Source of the DNA: Streptomyces sp. NBC_01381
Lineage (GTDB): Bacteria; Actinomycetota; Actinomycetes; Streptomycetales; Streptomycetaceae
Assembly (NCBI RefSeq): GCF_026340305.1
Contig: NZ_JAPEPI010000002.1
Coordinates: forward strand, 3,100,001-3,164,000
Length of the DNA stretch: 64,000 nt
Direction: 5' to 3'
The notes under the pieces are model-generated. The model made no database searches, was not told the DNA's origin, and saw only the letters and a program-made list of their open reading frames with translations. The position numbers were made by a program, and so were the translations under genes. Below are positions 1 through 7,945 of this stretch, piece after piece (the stretch's first letter is position 1; every line of letters starts with the position of its first letter).

Positions 1-2
1 TC

Positions 3-419
3 GACGCGTATCCGTACCGGGACGTCGGATCCGTCGGCAGCGACCAGGAGGGCGGCTTCGGTCCGGTGGACGGCAGGGGCAGCTGGGACGAGGACAGCGG
101 CGCCGGTCCCGGCCGGGACGTGGAGGCGCGCGGGGCGCAGCTGGAGAACATGCGGGAGGTCATCATGAACATCGTCGGCCTCATCCGCGACCACACCCCG
201 CGCCGCTTCGGCGGCGACCTGCTGGTGTTCGTGGCGACCGAGCGGCGCACCGAGAAGTTGCTGGCCACCGAGGCCATCGCGAGCTGGCGCCCCTACGTTG
301 CCGGGAACATCGAGACCCACGAGGTCACCTCCAGCCACGAGGACATGCTCGAATCCGCGCACCGGTCCGGCATCGGCCGCGTGCTCACCGCGAAGATCCG
401 TGCCGGAAGGGGCGATTGA
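3..419 (+). CDS. C-terminal end of a nonribosomal peptide synthetase (thioesterase-like domain), 5' truncated by window edge
   Basis: The frame is open from the first bases of the window and ends at a TGA, so only the last ~138 residues are seen. The sequence HTPRRFGGDLLVFVAT followed by W-x-P-Y-V-A-G-N-I-E-T-H-E-V and a histidine in the stretch SSHEDML matches the end of type I thioesterase domains of NRPSs, where that final His belongs to the catalytic triad. The preceding segment is acidic and Gly-rich, like an insertion. It would release or cyclise the finished peptide in the cytoplasm. The stop lies one base before the next ATG, so it is translationally coupled to the P450 behind it. The substrate cannot be told from this piece. 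A stand-alone type II thioesterase is a less likely alternative because no start is visible. Confidence 0.7.
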   Translation, partial: DAYPYRDVGSVGSDQEGGFGPVDGRGSWDEDSGAGPGRDVEARGAQLENMREVIMNIVGLIRDHTPRRFGGDLLVFVATERRTEKLLATEAIASWRPYVAGNIETHEVTSSHEDMLESAHRSGIGRVLTAKIRAGRGD

Positions 420-420
420 G

Positions 421-1608
421 ATGGCAGCGGAGAAGTCCTTCGACATCATCCCGAACCATGTGCGGGAGGGAATGGAACCGCCGCCGGGCCTGGAGGTGAT
501 GAGCGAGCGGACGCCGCTGCTCGAGGACACCGGGCCGGGGCTGATCAGCTGGGTCGCCACGGGACGGGACGAAGTACGGGAGATCCTCGGCGATGCCCAG
601 TGCCGCTTCTCCACCCGGCCACCGGCCGACAGCGAGGAGGAGTCGCGGGAGATCACCCAGATCGGCAATCCGCTGATGCACGACCCGCCGGAGCACACCC
701 GGCTGCGCAAAATGCTGGCGCCGGAGTTCACGCTGCGCCGGATGCGCCGGATCGAACCGCAGGTCGAGCGGATCGTCGAGGACCGCCTCGACGTCATGGA
801 ACGGGCCGGCAGCCCGGCCGACTTCATGCGGCACTTCGCCTGGCCCATCCCCGGCCTGGTCGGCTGCAGTCTCCTCGGCATCCCCCGCGACGACCAGGCG
901 GAACTCGCCCGCCACCTCGACCTCAGCCGGCGCGACAACCGCGGCTGGCGGGCCCGCCGCGCCTCCGCCAAGGCCTTCGACGACTATCTGGCCCGCTACG
1001 TCGCCACCAAGCGCCGCGACCCCGGCGACGACCTCGTCAGCGGGCTGATCAAGGAGCACGGCCCGGAGGTGACCGACAAGGAACTGGTGGGCCTGGCCGC
1101 CTCCGTCATGGCCGCCGGGATCGAGAACATGGTCGGCATGCTGGGCCTGGGCATCCTGGCGCTGCTCGACCACCCGGACCAACTCGCCGTGCTCCGCGGG
1201 AAACCCGAGCTGATGGACCGGGCGGTGGAGGAACTGCTGCGCTACGCCACCGTCGTCGCGGTCGCCTCACCACGCACGGCGCTGACGGAGGTGCGCATCG
1301 GCGAGCACACCATCGAGGCCGGGCAGGTCGTCTCCTGCTCGCTGCTGGCGGTCAACCGCGCCCAACCGGACGAGACCGCCCGCGACCGCCTCGACATCCT
1401 CCGCGAGGGCGACAACCACCTCGCCTTCGGCCACGGCATCCACTACTGCGCGGGCGCGGCCCTCGCCCGCATGGAACTGCGGATCGCCTTCGCGGCCGTG
1501 CTGCGTCGCTTCCCCGAGCTGCGGCTCGCGGTGCCCCGCGAGGACCTGCGGTTCCGGCCGCCGTGGATGGCCACCTTCGGCATCGAGAACCTCCCGGTCT
1601 CCTGGTAA
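421..1608 (+). CDS. Cytochrome P450, probable NRPS tailoring enzyme (first of a pair)
   Basis: 395 residues, normal length for a soluble bacterial P450. The heme motif FGHGIHYCAG places the thiolate ligand at Cys343, and the K-helix ExxR is in VEELLRY. The I-helix reads AAGIENMVG: Asn236 stands where the oxygen-activating Thr of the acid-alcohol pair normally sits. The start at 421 is preferred over upstream in-frame codons because GGAAGGGG lies just upstream and P450 homology begins there. The gene directly follows the NRPS stop and its own stop is 15 bases before a paralogue, so all three are probably one transcript. Inferred role: oxidation or cross-linking of the peptide or of a carrier-bound amino acid. 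The missing Thr hints at non-standard chemistry but does not prove it. Confidence 0.88.
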   Translation: MAAEKSFDIIPNHVREGMEPPPGLEVMSERTPLLEDTGPGLISWVATGRDEVREILGDAQCRFSTRPPADSEEESREITQIGNPLMHDPPEHTRLRKMLAPEFTLRRMRRIEPQVERIVEDRLDVMERAGSPADFMRHFAWPIPGLVGCSLLGIPRDDQAELARHLDLSRRDNRGWRARRASAKAFDDYLARYVATKRRDPGDDLVSGLIKEHGPEVTDKELVGLAASVMAAGIENMVGMLGLGILALLDHPDQLAVLRGKPELMDRAVEELLRYATVVAVASPRTALTEVRIGEHTIEAGQVVSCSLLAVNRAQPDETARDRLDILREGDNHLAFGHGIHYCAGAALARMELRIAFAAVLRRFPELRLAVPREDLRFRPPWMATFGIENLPVSW

Positions 1609-1623
1609 ACGGAAAGGCACCCC

Positions 1624-2811
1624 ATGCCGAAGCCACCGGAACTGCCCCCGCACTTGCGCCGCGACGGCCTCGCCCCGACGCCCGAGTTGACCCGGATGAG
1701 CCACAGCACGCCCGTCGCCCGCGACCCCGGAGTCTTCGACTGGGTCGTCACGGGGCGCGCGGAGGTACGGGCGGTGCTCAGCGACACCGACCGGTTCAGC
1801 TCCGTGCCGCCCGTACAGCAGAAGGCCATCTCGCAGCCCAAGGAGGCCGGAAATCTGCTGCATTACGACCCCCCGGAGCACGGCCGGCTACGGAAGCTGC
1901 TGGCGCCGGCCTTCACCAGCCGGCGCATGCGCTCGATGGCTCCGGCCGTAGAAGCGGTGGTGGCCGAGCGGCTCGACGTGCTGGCCGAGAACGGGCCGCC
2001 GGCCGACCTGATGCGGCACTTCGGCTGGCCGGTGCCGGGCCTGGTCAGCTGCGCGCTGCTCGGCATCCCGCGCGACGACCTCGCCCAGCTGGGTCGGATG
2101 CTCGACGTGCGCTCGCCCAGCCGGATGGACGCCCACTCCGGCAGCCGCGCCCGGCGGCGGATAGCGGCACAGAAGGCGTACATCTCGTACCTCGGCGGCA
2201 TCGTCGCGCGGCAGCGCCGGGAGCCCGGCGAGGACCTGCTCGGCACCATCGTCCGCGAACACGGCGCGGAGCTGACCGACGCCGAACTGGTCGGCGTCGC
2301 CAACTCGTTTCTCTTGGGCGCGCTGGAGAACTCAACGCAGATGCTGGGCCTGGGCGTGCTCACGCTGGTGCAGCACCCGGACCAGCTCGCGCTGCTGCGC
2401 GCGGGGCCGGAGCTGCTGGATCAGGCGGTGGAGGAACTGCTGCGCCACGTCACGGTGGTGTCGACGGCGTCGCCGCGGACGGCGCTGGAGGACGTGACCC
2501 TCGGCGGGCAGCAGATCAAGGCCGGCGAGACGGTCTCCTGCTCCCTCCTCGCGGTCAACCGCACCAGGCTGCCCGGCGGCCCCGAGGACCGCCTGGACCT
2601 CACGCGCGCGGACGCCTCCTCGCACCTGGCGTTCGGGCACGGCGTCCACCACTGCATCGGGGCCGCGCTCGCGCGCCTGCAGCTGCGGGCCTCCATCGCC
2701 GGGCTGCTGGCGCGGTTCCCCGGGCTGCGGCTCGCCGTTCCGGAGGCCGAGCTGCGGTTCCGTCCCTTCGCCGCGCAGTACGGCGTGGAAGAGCTGCCGG
2801 TCGCCTGGTGA
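1624..2811 (+). CDS. Cytochrome P450, paralogue of the preceding gene
   Basis: 395 residues, colinear with and clearly similar to the upstream P450 over its whole length, indicating a tandem duplication followed by divergence. Heme motif FGHGVHHCIG (Cys344), ExxR in VEELLRH, and an I-helix LLGALENSTQ in which Asn236 again replaces the conserved Thr. Both proteins share the unusual E-N-x-x-x-M-L-G-L-G I-helix pattern. A ribosome-binding site GGAAAGG precedes the ATG. It is the last gene of the NRPS transcript visible here; the next gene converges from the other strand. Probable function is a second oxidative tailoring step on the peptide product; substrate unknown. Confidence 0.88.
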   Translation: MPKPPELPPHLRRDGLAPTPELTRMSHSTPVARDPGVFDWVVTGRAEVRAVLSDTDRFSSVPPVQQKAISQPKEAGNLLHYDPPEHGRLRKLLAPAFTSRRMRSMAPAVEAVVAERLDVLAENGPPADLMRHFGWPVPGLVSCALLGIPRDDLAQLGRMLDVRSPSRMDAHSGSRARRRIAAQKAYISYLGGIVARQRREPGEDLLGTIVREHGAELTDAELVGVANSFLLGALENSTQMLGLGVLTLVQHPDQLALLRAGPELLDQAVEELLRHVTVVSTASPRTALEDVTLGGQQIKAGETVSCSLLAVNRTRLPGGPEDRLDLTRADASSHLAFGHGVHHCIGAALARLQLRASIAGLLARFPGLRLAVPEAELRFRPFAAQYGVEELPVAW

Positions 2812-2863
2812 CGCCGACGGCGGCCCGGACAGGGCCGTCGCCCACGTCAGTGCCCGGCCGGTG

Positions 2864-5179
2864 TCATACGGCGCCGGGGGAGCAGCGATAGAGGGTCTCC
2901 TGGCCCTGTGGGCCTGCCTGGTCCTGCTGCTCGGGGTCTGCCTTGCCCTTCGAGGGCTTCGCTCCGGCCTGATCCTCCGAGGACCTCGATCCCGTCTGCT
3001 CCTCCGGCGCCTTGGGTCCTGGGCGGCCCTTCGGGTCCTTCCGGTCTTGGGCTTCCTTCGGGGCCTTCGGGGCCTTCGGGGCCTTCGGGCTTTCAGCTCC
3101 CTTGGGCTCACCCGGGCCCTTCTCGCCCGGCTGCTGTGCGCCGTACGCCTTCGGCTCGACCTTGGTGCACGTGGACCTGACCCAGTCGTTGATCTGCCCC
3201 ACCGAGCTTCCGGGCTGTGACGCGCCCGTCTTCCCGTCGCCGCCGCGCAGCAGTGCGAAGCGCAGCTTGCCGTCCGCGACCAGCTTGCGGTACTCGGCCA
3301 GGGTCGCCGAGTTGGCCCCGCCCGTGAACCCGCCGAGCGGCAGCAGGGGCAGGGCCCTGGCGTAGATGTACGGGGCCGCCGACTCCCAGCCGTCGGTGGA
3401 GAAGGTGTACTCGGCGCCGCGGTTGTGCTTTTGGACGTACGCCAGGAGTCTCTTCTGGTCCTTGCTCAGCCCGGTCACGATGCCGCCGCCGCTCTGGGCC
3501 CCGGACGGGCCGGAGGAGCGGCCCGGCTGCCCGGAAGCCCCCTGCCCGCCCGAGGATATGGCCGGCCCGCCGCTCTTCTTCCCCGGCTTGCCGCCCTCCG
3601 GCCGGTAGGGCGGCCCGGCGTACGCGTCGAATGACGAGCCGGCGTACGTGGAGTCAAGGACCGACAGCGACCACGCCGTGGGCGCGGCGAACATCGCGAC
3701 GCAGCCCGCCACCAGCCCGGCGACCCCGATCCGGCGGGACAGCCGGGCGTCCGGCGGCGTCGGCAGCACCGCGTACACGAGCGCCGCGCAGGCCGCGACG
3801 GACGCCGCGAGGATCACAGGCGTGAGCCACGGCACGAACTCCGGGTACTCCGCGGCCACATGCAGCGTCCATGCCTCCTGTACGACGATGACGGCCGGCA
3901 GCACCAGGGTCTGCGGCGGGCCGAGCGCCGTGCGGTGGATGCGCCACAGCGCCACGATGCCGGCGGCGGCCAGCGCGGCCAGCGCGGGTGCGAGCAGCGT
4001 GACGTAGGCCGTGTGCGGGACCCCCATGGCGCTGAGCAGCACCGCCGAGGTGAGCAGCCAGCCGCCCCACATCAGATAGCCGGCCCGCCGCTGGTCGGTG
4101 CGCGGGGCGCGGCGGTGCCGAGCCAGGCCGAGGACCAGGGACAGCAGCGCCAGCGGATACAGCCAGCCGATCTGCGCGGCGAACCGGGGTCCGAAGAGCT
4201 TGCCCCACCCCTCGGTGCCCGGCATGGCCTGGGCGTCGCCCGCTTGGGCGCCGGCCTGGCCCTGCGACGGCGGCGCACCCTGGAAGGTCCCCTTGAACGA
4301 GCCGTCGATCAGGCCGTCGTGCAGGCGGTCGAGCCCGTTGTAGCCGAAAACCATGGCGAAGGCGCTGTTGTTGGTCGTGCCGTCCGCGTACGGGCGCGAG
4401 CTCTCCGGGGTGAAGGTCATCAGCGCGACCCACGACAGTGACACGGCGAGCAGCACGCCGCCGGCCGTCACCAGCTGCCCCAGCCGCTTGCGCAGCGGGT
4501 GCGGGGCGGCGATGAGATAGCCGAGGGCGAGCGCCGGAACGACGACCCAGGCCTGCATCATCTTGGCCTGGAAGCCCAGCCCGATCCATACGCCGCTGAG
4601 CAGCAGCGGGCCCAGGCGGCCGGTCATGACCGCCTTCTGGTACTGGTCCGCGGCCAGCACCAGGCACATGGTGAGGGAGGCGTCGAGTATCGCGTGGCCG
4701 AACATCGACGCGGCCACCGGCGTCATGGTCAGCAGCCCCGCCGCGGCCAGCCCGGCCACCGGACCCTGCCAGCGGCGCACCACCCGGTACAGGACCAGCA
4801 CCGACACCACGCCCTCCAGCACCTGGGGCAGGGTCAGCGCCCAGGCGTGAAAGCCGAACAGCCGGGCGGCCAGGGCCTGCGGCCACAGAAAACCGCCGAC
4901 CTTGTCCATGGTGATGGTGGCCGCCGGGTCGAGGGCGGTGAACCAGAACGCGTGCCAGCTCTCCGACATGCTGCGGGCGGCCACCGAGTAGTACGGGGCG
5001 TAGGAACTGCTGGTGAGATTCCAGCCGTACAGCACGGCGGCGAGCGCGGCCACCCCCAGCAGCGCCGGGCGGGCCCAGGGCGGCTGGTCCGGGGGAGAGC
5101 GCCAGAACCAGCGGCGGTGGGGCGGTGGGGCGGTGCCGGGGGAGGCCTCGGGGTGGGTGGCCGCAGCAGTCAGCGTCAT
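2864..5179 (-). CDS. GT39-family (PMT/ArnT-like) integral membrane glycosyltransferase
   Basis: 771 residues with many hydrophobic helices in the first ~500 residues. The N-terminal stretch with APYYSVAARSMS and TITMDKVGGFLWPQ is characteristic of the family that uses a polyprenyl-phosphate sugar to glycosylate lipids or proteins on the outer face of the membrane. A soluble extracytoplasmic part follows (STDGWESAAPYIY). Near the end two cysteines (STCTKVEP and LYRCSP) flank a Lys/Pro/Ala-rich insert with repeated KAP units that looks disordered. An ATG at 5179 is preferred; a GTG at 5218 would add 13 residues but neither start has a well-spaced ribosome-binding site. It diverges from the lipoprotein operon. 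Acceptor and donor sugar are unknown. Confidence 0.85.
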   Translation of the reverse strand: MTLTAAATHPEASPGTAPPPHRRWFWRSPPDQPPWARPALLGVAALAAVLYGWNLTSSSYAPYYSVAARSMSESWHAFWFTALDPAATITMDKVGGFLWPQALAARLFGFHAWALTLPQVLEGVVSVLVLYRVVRRWQGPVAGLAAAGLLTMTPVAASMFGHAILDASLTMCLVLAADQYQKAVMTGRLGPLLLSGVWIGLGFQAKMMQAWVVVPALALGYLIAAPHPLRKRLGQLVTAGGVLLAVSLSWVALMTFTPESSRPYADGTTNNSAFAMVFGYNGLDRLHDGLIDGSFKGTFQGAPPSQGQAGAQAGDAQAMPGTEGWGKLFGPRFAAQIGWLYPLALLSLVLGLARHRRAPRTDQRRAGYLMWGGWLLTSAVLLSAMGVPHTAYVTLLAPALAALAAAGIVALWRIHRTALGPPQTLVLPAVIVVQEAWTLHVAAEYPEFVPWLTPVILAASVAACAALVYAVLPTPPDARLSRRIGVAGLVAGCVAMFAAPTAWSLSVLDSTYAGSSFDAYAGPPYRPEGGKPGKKSGGPAISSGGQGASGQPGRSSGPSGAQSGGGIVTGLSKDQKRLLAYVQKHNRGAEYTFSTDGWESAAPYIYARALPLLPLGGFTGGANSATLAEYRKLVADGKLRFALLRGGDGKTGASQPGSSVGQINDWVRSTCTKVEPKAYGAQQPGEKGPGEPKGAESPKAPKAPKAPKEAQDRKDPKGRPGPKAPEEQTGSRSSEDQAGAKPSKGKADPEQQDQAGPQGQETLYRCSPGAV

Positions 5180-5295
5180 GTCCTCACCGTGTGAGGGCCC
5201 CGGTAACCGTGCGGTCACAAACGCTTGCGGAATGGACAGTTGGACGGCCGCGGCTGTGTCCGCCGTGTGACCGCCGTCCGCGTAGAAACGGCTGC

Positions 5296-5856
5296 ATGCT
5301 CATCACACGCAAGCGCACCAAAGCGCGCACCCTGATCGCCACGTCCGCACTGCTTCTCGCCGCTTTCGGTGCCGCCGGTTGCTCCGGTGACTCGAGTGCC
5401 GCCGAATCGGGGAGCAGTAAGTCCCCTGGAACCAAGGACAAGGGATTCACCCAGGCGCTGGCCTACTCGAAGTGCATGCGGGCGAACGGCGTGCCCGACT
5501 ACCCGGACCCGGAGCAGGACGCCGACGGCCGGGTCATCATGAACCCCGGCAACGGCCAGAACGACCCGAAGACCCAGCAGGCGATGGAGGCCTGCCGCGA
5601 CAAGATGCCGCAGGGGCGCTCCCGCGAGAACGGCGGCAAGATGGACACCTCGAAGGTGACCTCGTGGGCGAAGTGCATCCGCGAGAACGGCATCCCGAAG
5701 TTCCCGGACCCGGAGATCGACGGCACCCGGCTCAACGTACCGCTCGGCAAGATCGGCATGATGCCCGACGACCCGAAAATGCAGAAGGCCTCGCAGGCCT
5801 GCCAGGACAAGTCGCCGGGCGGCGAGCTGTACTTCACTGACGGGTCCGAGCAATGA
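5296..5856 (+). CDS. Secreted lipoprotein with duplicated CxRxNGxPxxPDP motif
   Basis: 186 residues. A lipoprotein signal peptide (charged start, hydrophobic core, AAGC lipobox with Cys29) predicts attachment to the outer face of the membrane. The mature part contains two copies of a short unit: SKCMRANGVPDYPDPE and AKCIRENGIPKFPDPE, each followed by a segment ending in a cysteine (MEACRDKMP, SQACQDKSP), so four regularly spaced cysteines could form disulphides. The stop overlaps the next start by 4 bp, making it the first gene of an ABC exporter operon. Similar small lipoproteins are often found beside MacAB-type exporters in actinomycetes; a ligand-binding or chaperone role is inference. 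The ATG at 5296 is chosen because the signal peptide begins there. Confidence 0.8.
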   Translation: MLITRKRTKARTLIATSALLLAAFGAAGCSGDSSAAESGSSKSPGTKDKGFTQALAYSKCMRANGVPDYPDPEQDADGRVIMNPGNGQNDPKTQQAMEACRDKMPQGRSRENGGKMDTSKVTSWAKCIRENGIPKFPDPEIDGTRLNVPLGKIGMMPDDPKMQKASQACQDKSPGGELYFTDGSEQ

Positions 5857-7223
5857 CGTCGCCGGACCACACCCCCGGACCGCGGGGTCCCGGCGGGCCG
5901 GACAGCGACCCGGCCGCCGCGTTGGAAGTGCGCGGGCCCGGTGCCCTGGCCACCGAGCAGCCGGCCGGGGCGGCGCTCGCCGCTTCCGCCCAGGATCCCG
6001 CGGCTCCGGCCCCCGTCCCAGCCGGCGGCGGCGAGGGCCAGGACGGCGCCGGCGGCGGCGAGGAGCCGCCGCTCAGCCACCGCAAGCGGCGGCCGCTGCG
6101 CACCACCCTGATCGTGCTGGTGGCGATCGCCGTGGCCGCGGCCGCGGGCCTCGCCGCCACCGGCACGCTGGGCGGCAAGGACGACGACAAGCCCCAGGCA
6201 TCCAAAGGCCCCTCGGCGACAGCGAAGGTGCAGCGCACCTCCCTCACCGACACCCAGACCGTGGACGGCAAGCTCAGCTACGGCGACGCGTCCACCGTGC
6301 TGGCCCAGTCCTCCGGCGGCGGCGCCAAGCCGGGAGCGGGCGGCGGCTCCGGCATCGTCACCTGGGTGCCCAAGGCCGGCGACACCATCAAACGCGGCGG
6401 GGACGTCTACCGCGACAACCAGCAGAAGACGCCCCTGCTCTACGGCAACATCCCCTTCTACCGGACCATGAAGTCCGGCACGTCCGGCAGCGATGTCAAG
6501 ATCCTCGAGCAGAATCTGAAGGCCCTCGGCTACGACGGGTTCGTCGCCGACTCCACGTACAACGACGACACCGCCGCCGCCGTGCAGGAGTGGCAGGGCG
6601 ACCTGAACCGCGAGGAGACCGGCACCGTCAAGCCGGGCGACGCGGTGGTGGCCCCCGGGGCCAGGAAGGTCTCCGAGGTGAAGGCCGAGGTCGGCGCCGC
6701 GCTCAGCGGCACCGTGCTGTCCTGGACCGCGACCGAGCGGGTCATCACCGTGGACCTCGACGCCCAGTACGAGGACCTCGTCAAGAACGGCACGAAGGCG
6801 CAGGTCAAACTCCCTGACGGGACGAGCGTCGAGGCGACGGTCACCGAGGTCGGCTCGCCCTCCAACGCCGCCGACGCGGGGTCCGGCGACTCCGGCTCCG
6901 GTGACTCCGGCTCCGGCGACAGCGACAAGGCATCGACCCTCCCCGTCGAGCTGAAGGTGAAGGATCAGAAGGGTCTCGGCAACTATCAGGCGGCGTCGGT
7001 CGACGTCACCCTGAAGTCGGAGAGCCGCAAGGATGTGCTCGCGGTCCCGGTCAGCGCCCTGGTGGCCAAGGACGGCGGCGGCTACGCGCTGGAGGTCGTG
7101 AAGTCCTCGGCGCCGAACGGTGTCGAGTACGTCCCGGTCAAGCTCGGCATGTTCGCCGACAGCATGGTCGAGGTCTCCGGCGCCGGCATCTCCGAGGGCA
7201 CCGTCGTGGGGGTCCCGAAGTGA
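5853..7223 (+). CDS. Membrane-anchored efflux adaptor with peptidoglycan-binding domain
   Basis: 456 residues. A Pro/Ala/Gly-rich cytoplasmic leader is followed by one transmembrane helix (about residues 84-103) and an extracytoplasmic part. Residues ~207-262 (SGTSGSDVKILEQNLKALGY to AVQEWQGDLN) form a PG_binding_1-type peptidoglycan-binding domain. The C-terminal third resembles the barrel and membrane-proximal domains of HlyD/MacA adaptors, with a GSGDS-repeat linker. The gene overlaps both neighbours by 4 bp. Likely role: couples the ABC transporter encoded downstream to the cell wall, as MacA does in MacAB systems. The substrate is not evident; antimicrobial peptide or lipid export is the usual inference. 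Confidence 0.82.
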   Translation: MTSPDHTPGPRGPGGPDSDPAAALEVRGPGALATEQPAGAALAASAQDPAAPAPVPAGGGEGQDGAGGGEEPPLSHRKRRPLRTTLIVLVAIAVAAAAGLAATGTLGGKDDDKPQASKGPSATAKVQRTSLTDTQTVDGKLSYGDASTVLAQSSGGGAKPGAGGGSGIVTWVPKAGDTIKRGGDVYRDNQQKTPLLYGNIPFYRTMKSGTSGSDVKILEQNLKALGYDGFVADSTYNDDTAAAVQEWQGDLNREETGTVKPGDAVVAPGARKVSEVKAEVGAALSGTVLSWTATERVITVDLDAQYEDLVKNGTKAQVKLPDGTSVEATVTEVGSPSNAADAGSGDSGSGDSGSGDSDKASTLPVELKVKDQKGLGNYQAASVDVTLKSESRKDVLAVPVSALVAKDGGGYALEVVKSSAPNGVEYVPVKLGMFADSMVEVSGAGISEGTVVGVPK

Positions 7224-7945
7224 CCGCACTGTCCCACCCGGTGGTCGACCTGGCCGGGGTTTCCAAGTCCTACGGCGACCTCGCCGCGCTGCGGTCCGCC
7301 GACCTGGTGATCCACCACGGCGAACTGCTCGCGGTGGTCGGTCCCTCCGGCTCCGGCAAGTCCACGCTGCTCAACATCATGGGCACCCTGGACCGCCCCT
7401 CGGAGGGCAAGGTCCGTATCGGCGGCCACGACATCGACGAGCTGCGCGACCGCGACCTGTCCGCGCTGCGGGCCGCCACCATCGGCTTCGTCTTCCAGCA
7501 GTTCCACCTGGCGCAGGGCGTACCGGCGCTGGACAGCGTCGCCGACGGGCTGCTCTACAGCGGCCGGTCCCGCGCCGAGCGACGCGAGCTGGCCGAGCGG
7601 GCGCTGCGCCGGGTCGGCCTCGGCCTGCGGCTCTACCACGAGCCGCACCAGCTCTCCGGCGGCGAGAAGCAGCGCGTGGCCATCGCCCGCGCGGTGCTCG
7701 GCGACCCGCCGCTGCTGCTCGCCGACGAGCCGACCGGCGCGCTGGACTCCCGCTCCGGCGCGGTGGTGATGGAGCTCCTGCACGAGCTGCAGGAGGCCGG
7801 CACGACGGTCGTGGTCATCACCCACGACCGCGACATCGCCGCATTGCTGCCGCGGGAGGTCCGGCTCAAGGACGGCCGGATCGAGCACGACTCGGCTTTC
7901 GGCGCGGCGGCCGGCGAGCTGATGGCCGGAGGGAGCGTCCGATGA
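7220..7945 (+). CDS. MacB/LolD-type ABC transporter ATPase
   Basis: 241 residues, standard length for this class. Walker A GPSGSGKST, Q-loop in FVFQQFHLAQ, signature LSGGEKQRVAIARA, Walker B LLLADEPTGALD and the switch histidine in VITHDRD are all present, so it should be an active nucleotide-binding subunit. The start is a GTG overlapping the stop of the adaptor gene by 4 bp; the stop overlaps the permease start in the same way. It powers the permease encoded next. Confidence 0.95.
   Translation: MTALSHPVVDLAGVSKSYGDLAALRSADLVIHHGELLAVVGPSGSGKSTLLNIMGTLDRPSEGKVRIGGHDIDELRDRDLSALRAATIGFVFQQFHLAQGVPALDSVADGLLYSGRSRAERRELAERALRRVGLGLRLYHEPHQLSGGEKQRVAIARAVLGDPPLLLADEPTGALDSRSGAVVMELLHELQEAGTTVVVITHDRDIAALLPREVRLKDGRIEHDSAFGAAAGELMAGGSVR

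Noticed and set aside
600..2891. Very long open frame overlapping both NRPS-linked P450s on the same strand
   Set aside because: Composition is Arg/Pro/Gly-rich with no domain, and it is out of frame with two clear P450 genes; a typical high-GC shadow.
7120..7941. In-frame extension upstream of the ABC permease
   Set aside because: It overlaps the ATPase gene completely and encodes low-complexity sequence; the ATG at 7942 is coupled to the ATPase stop.
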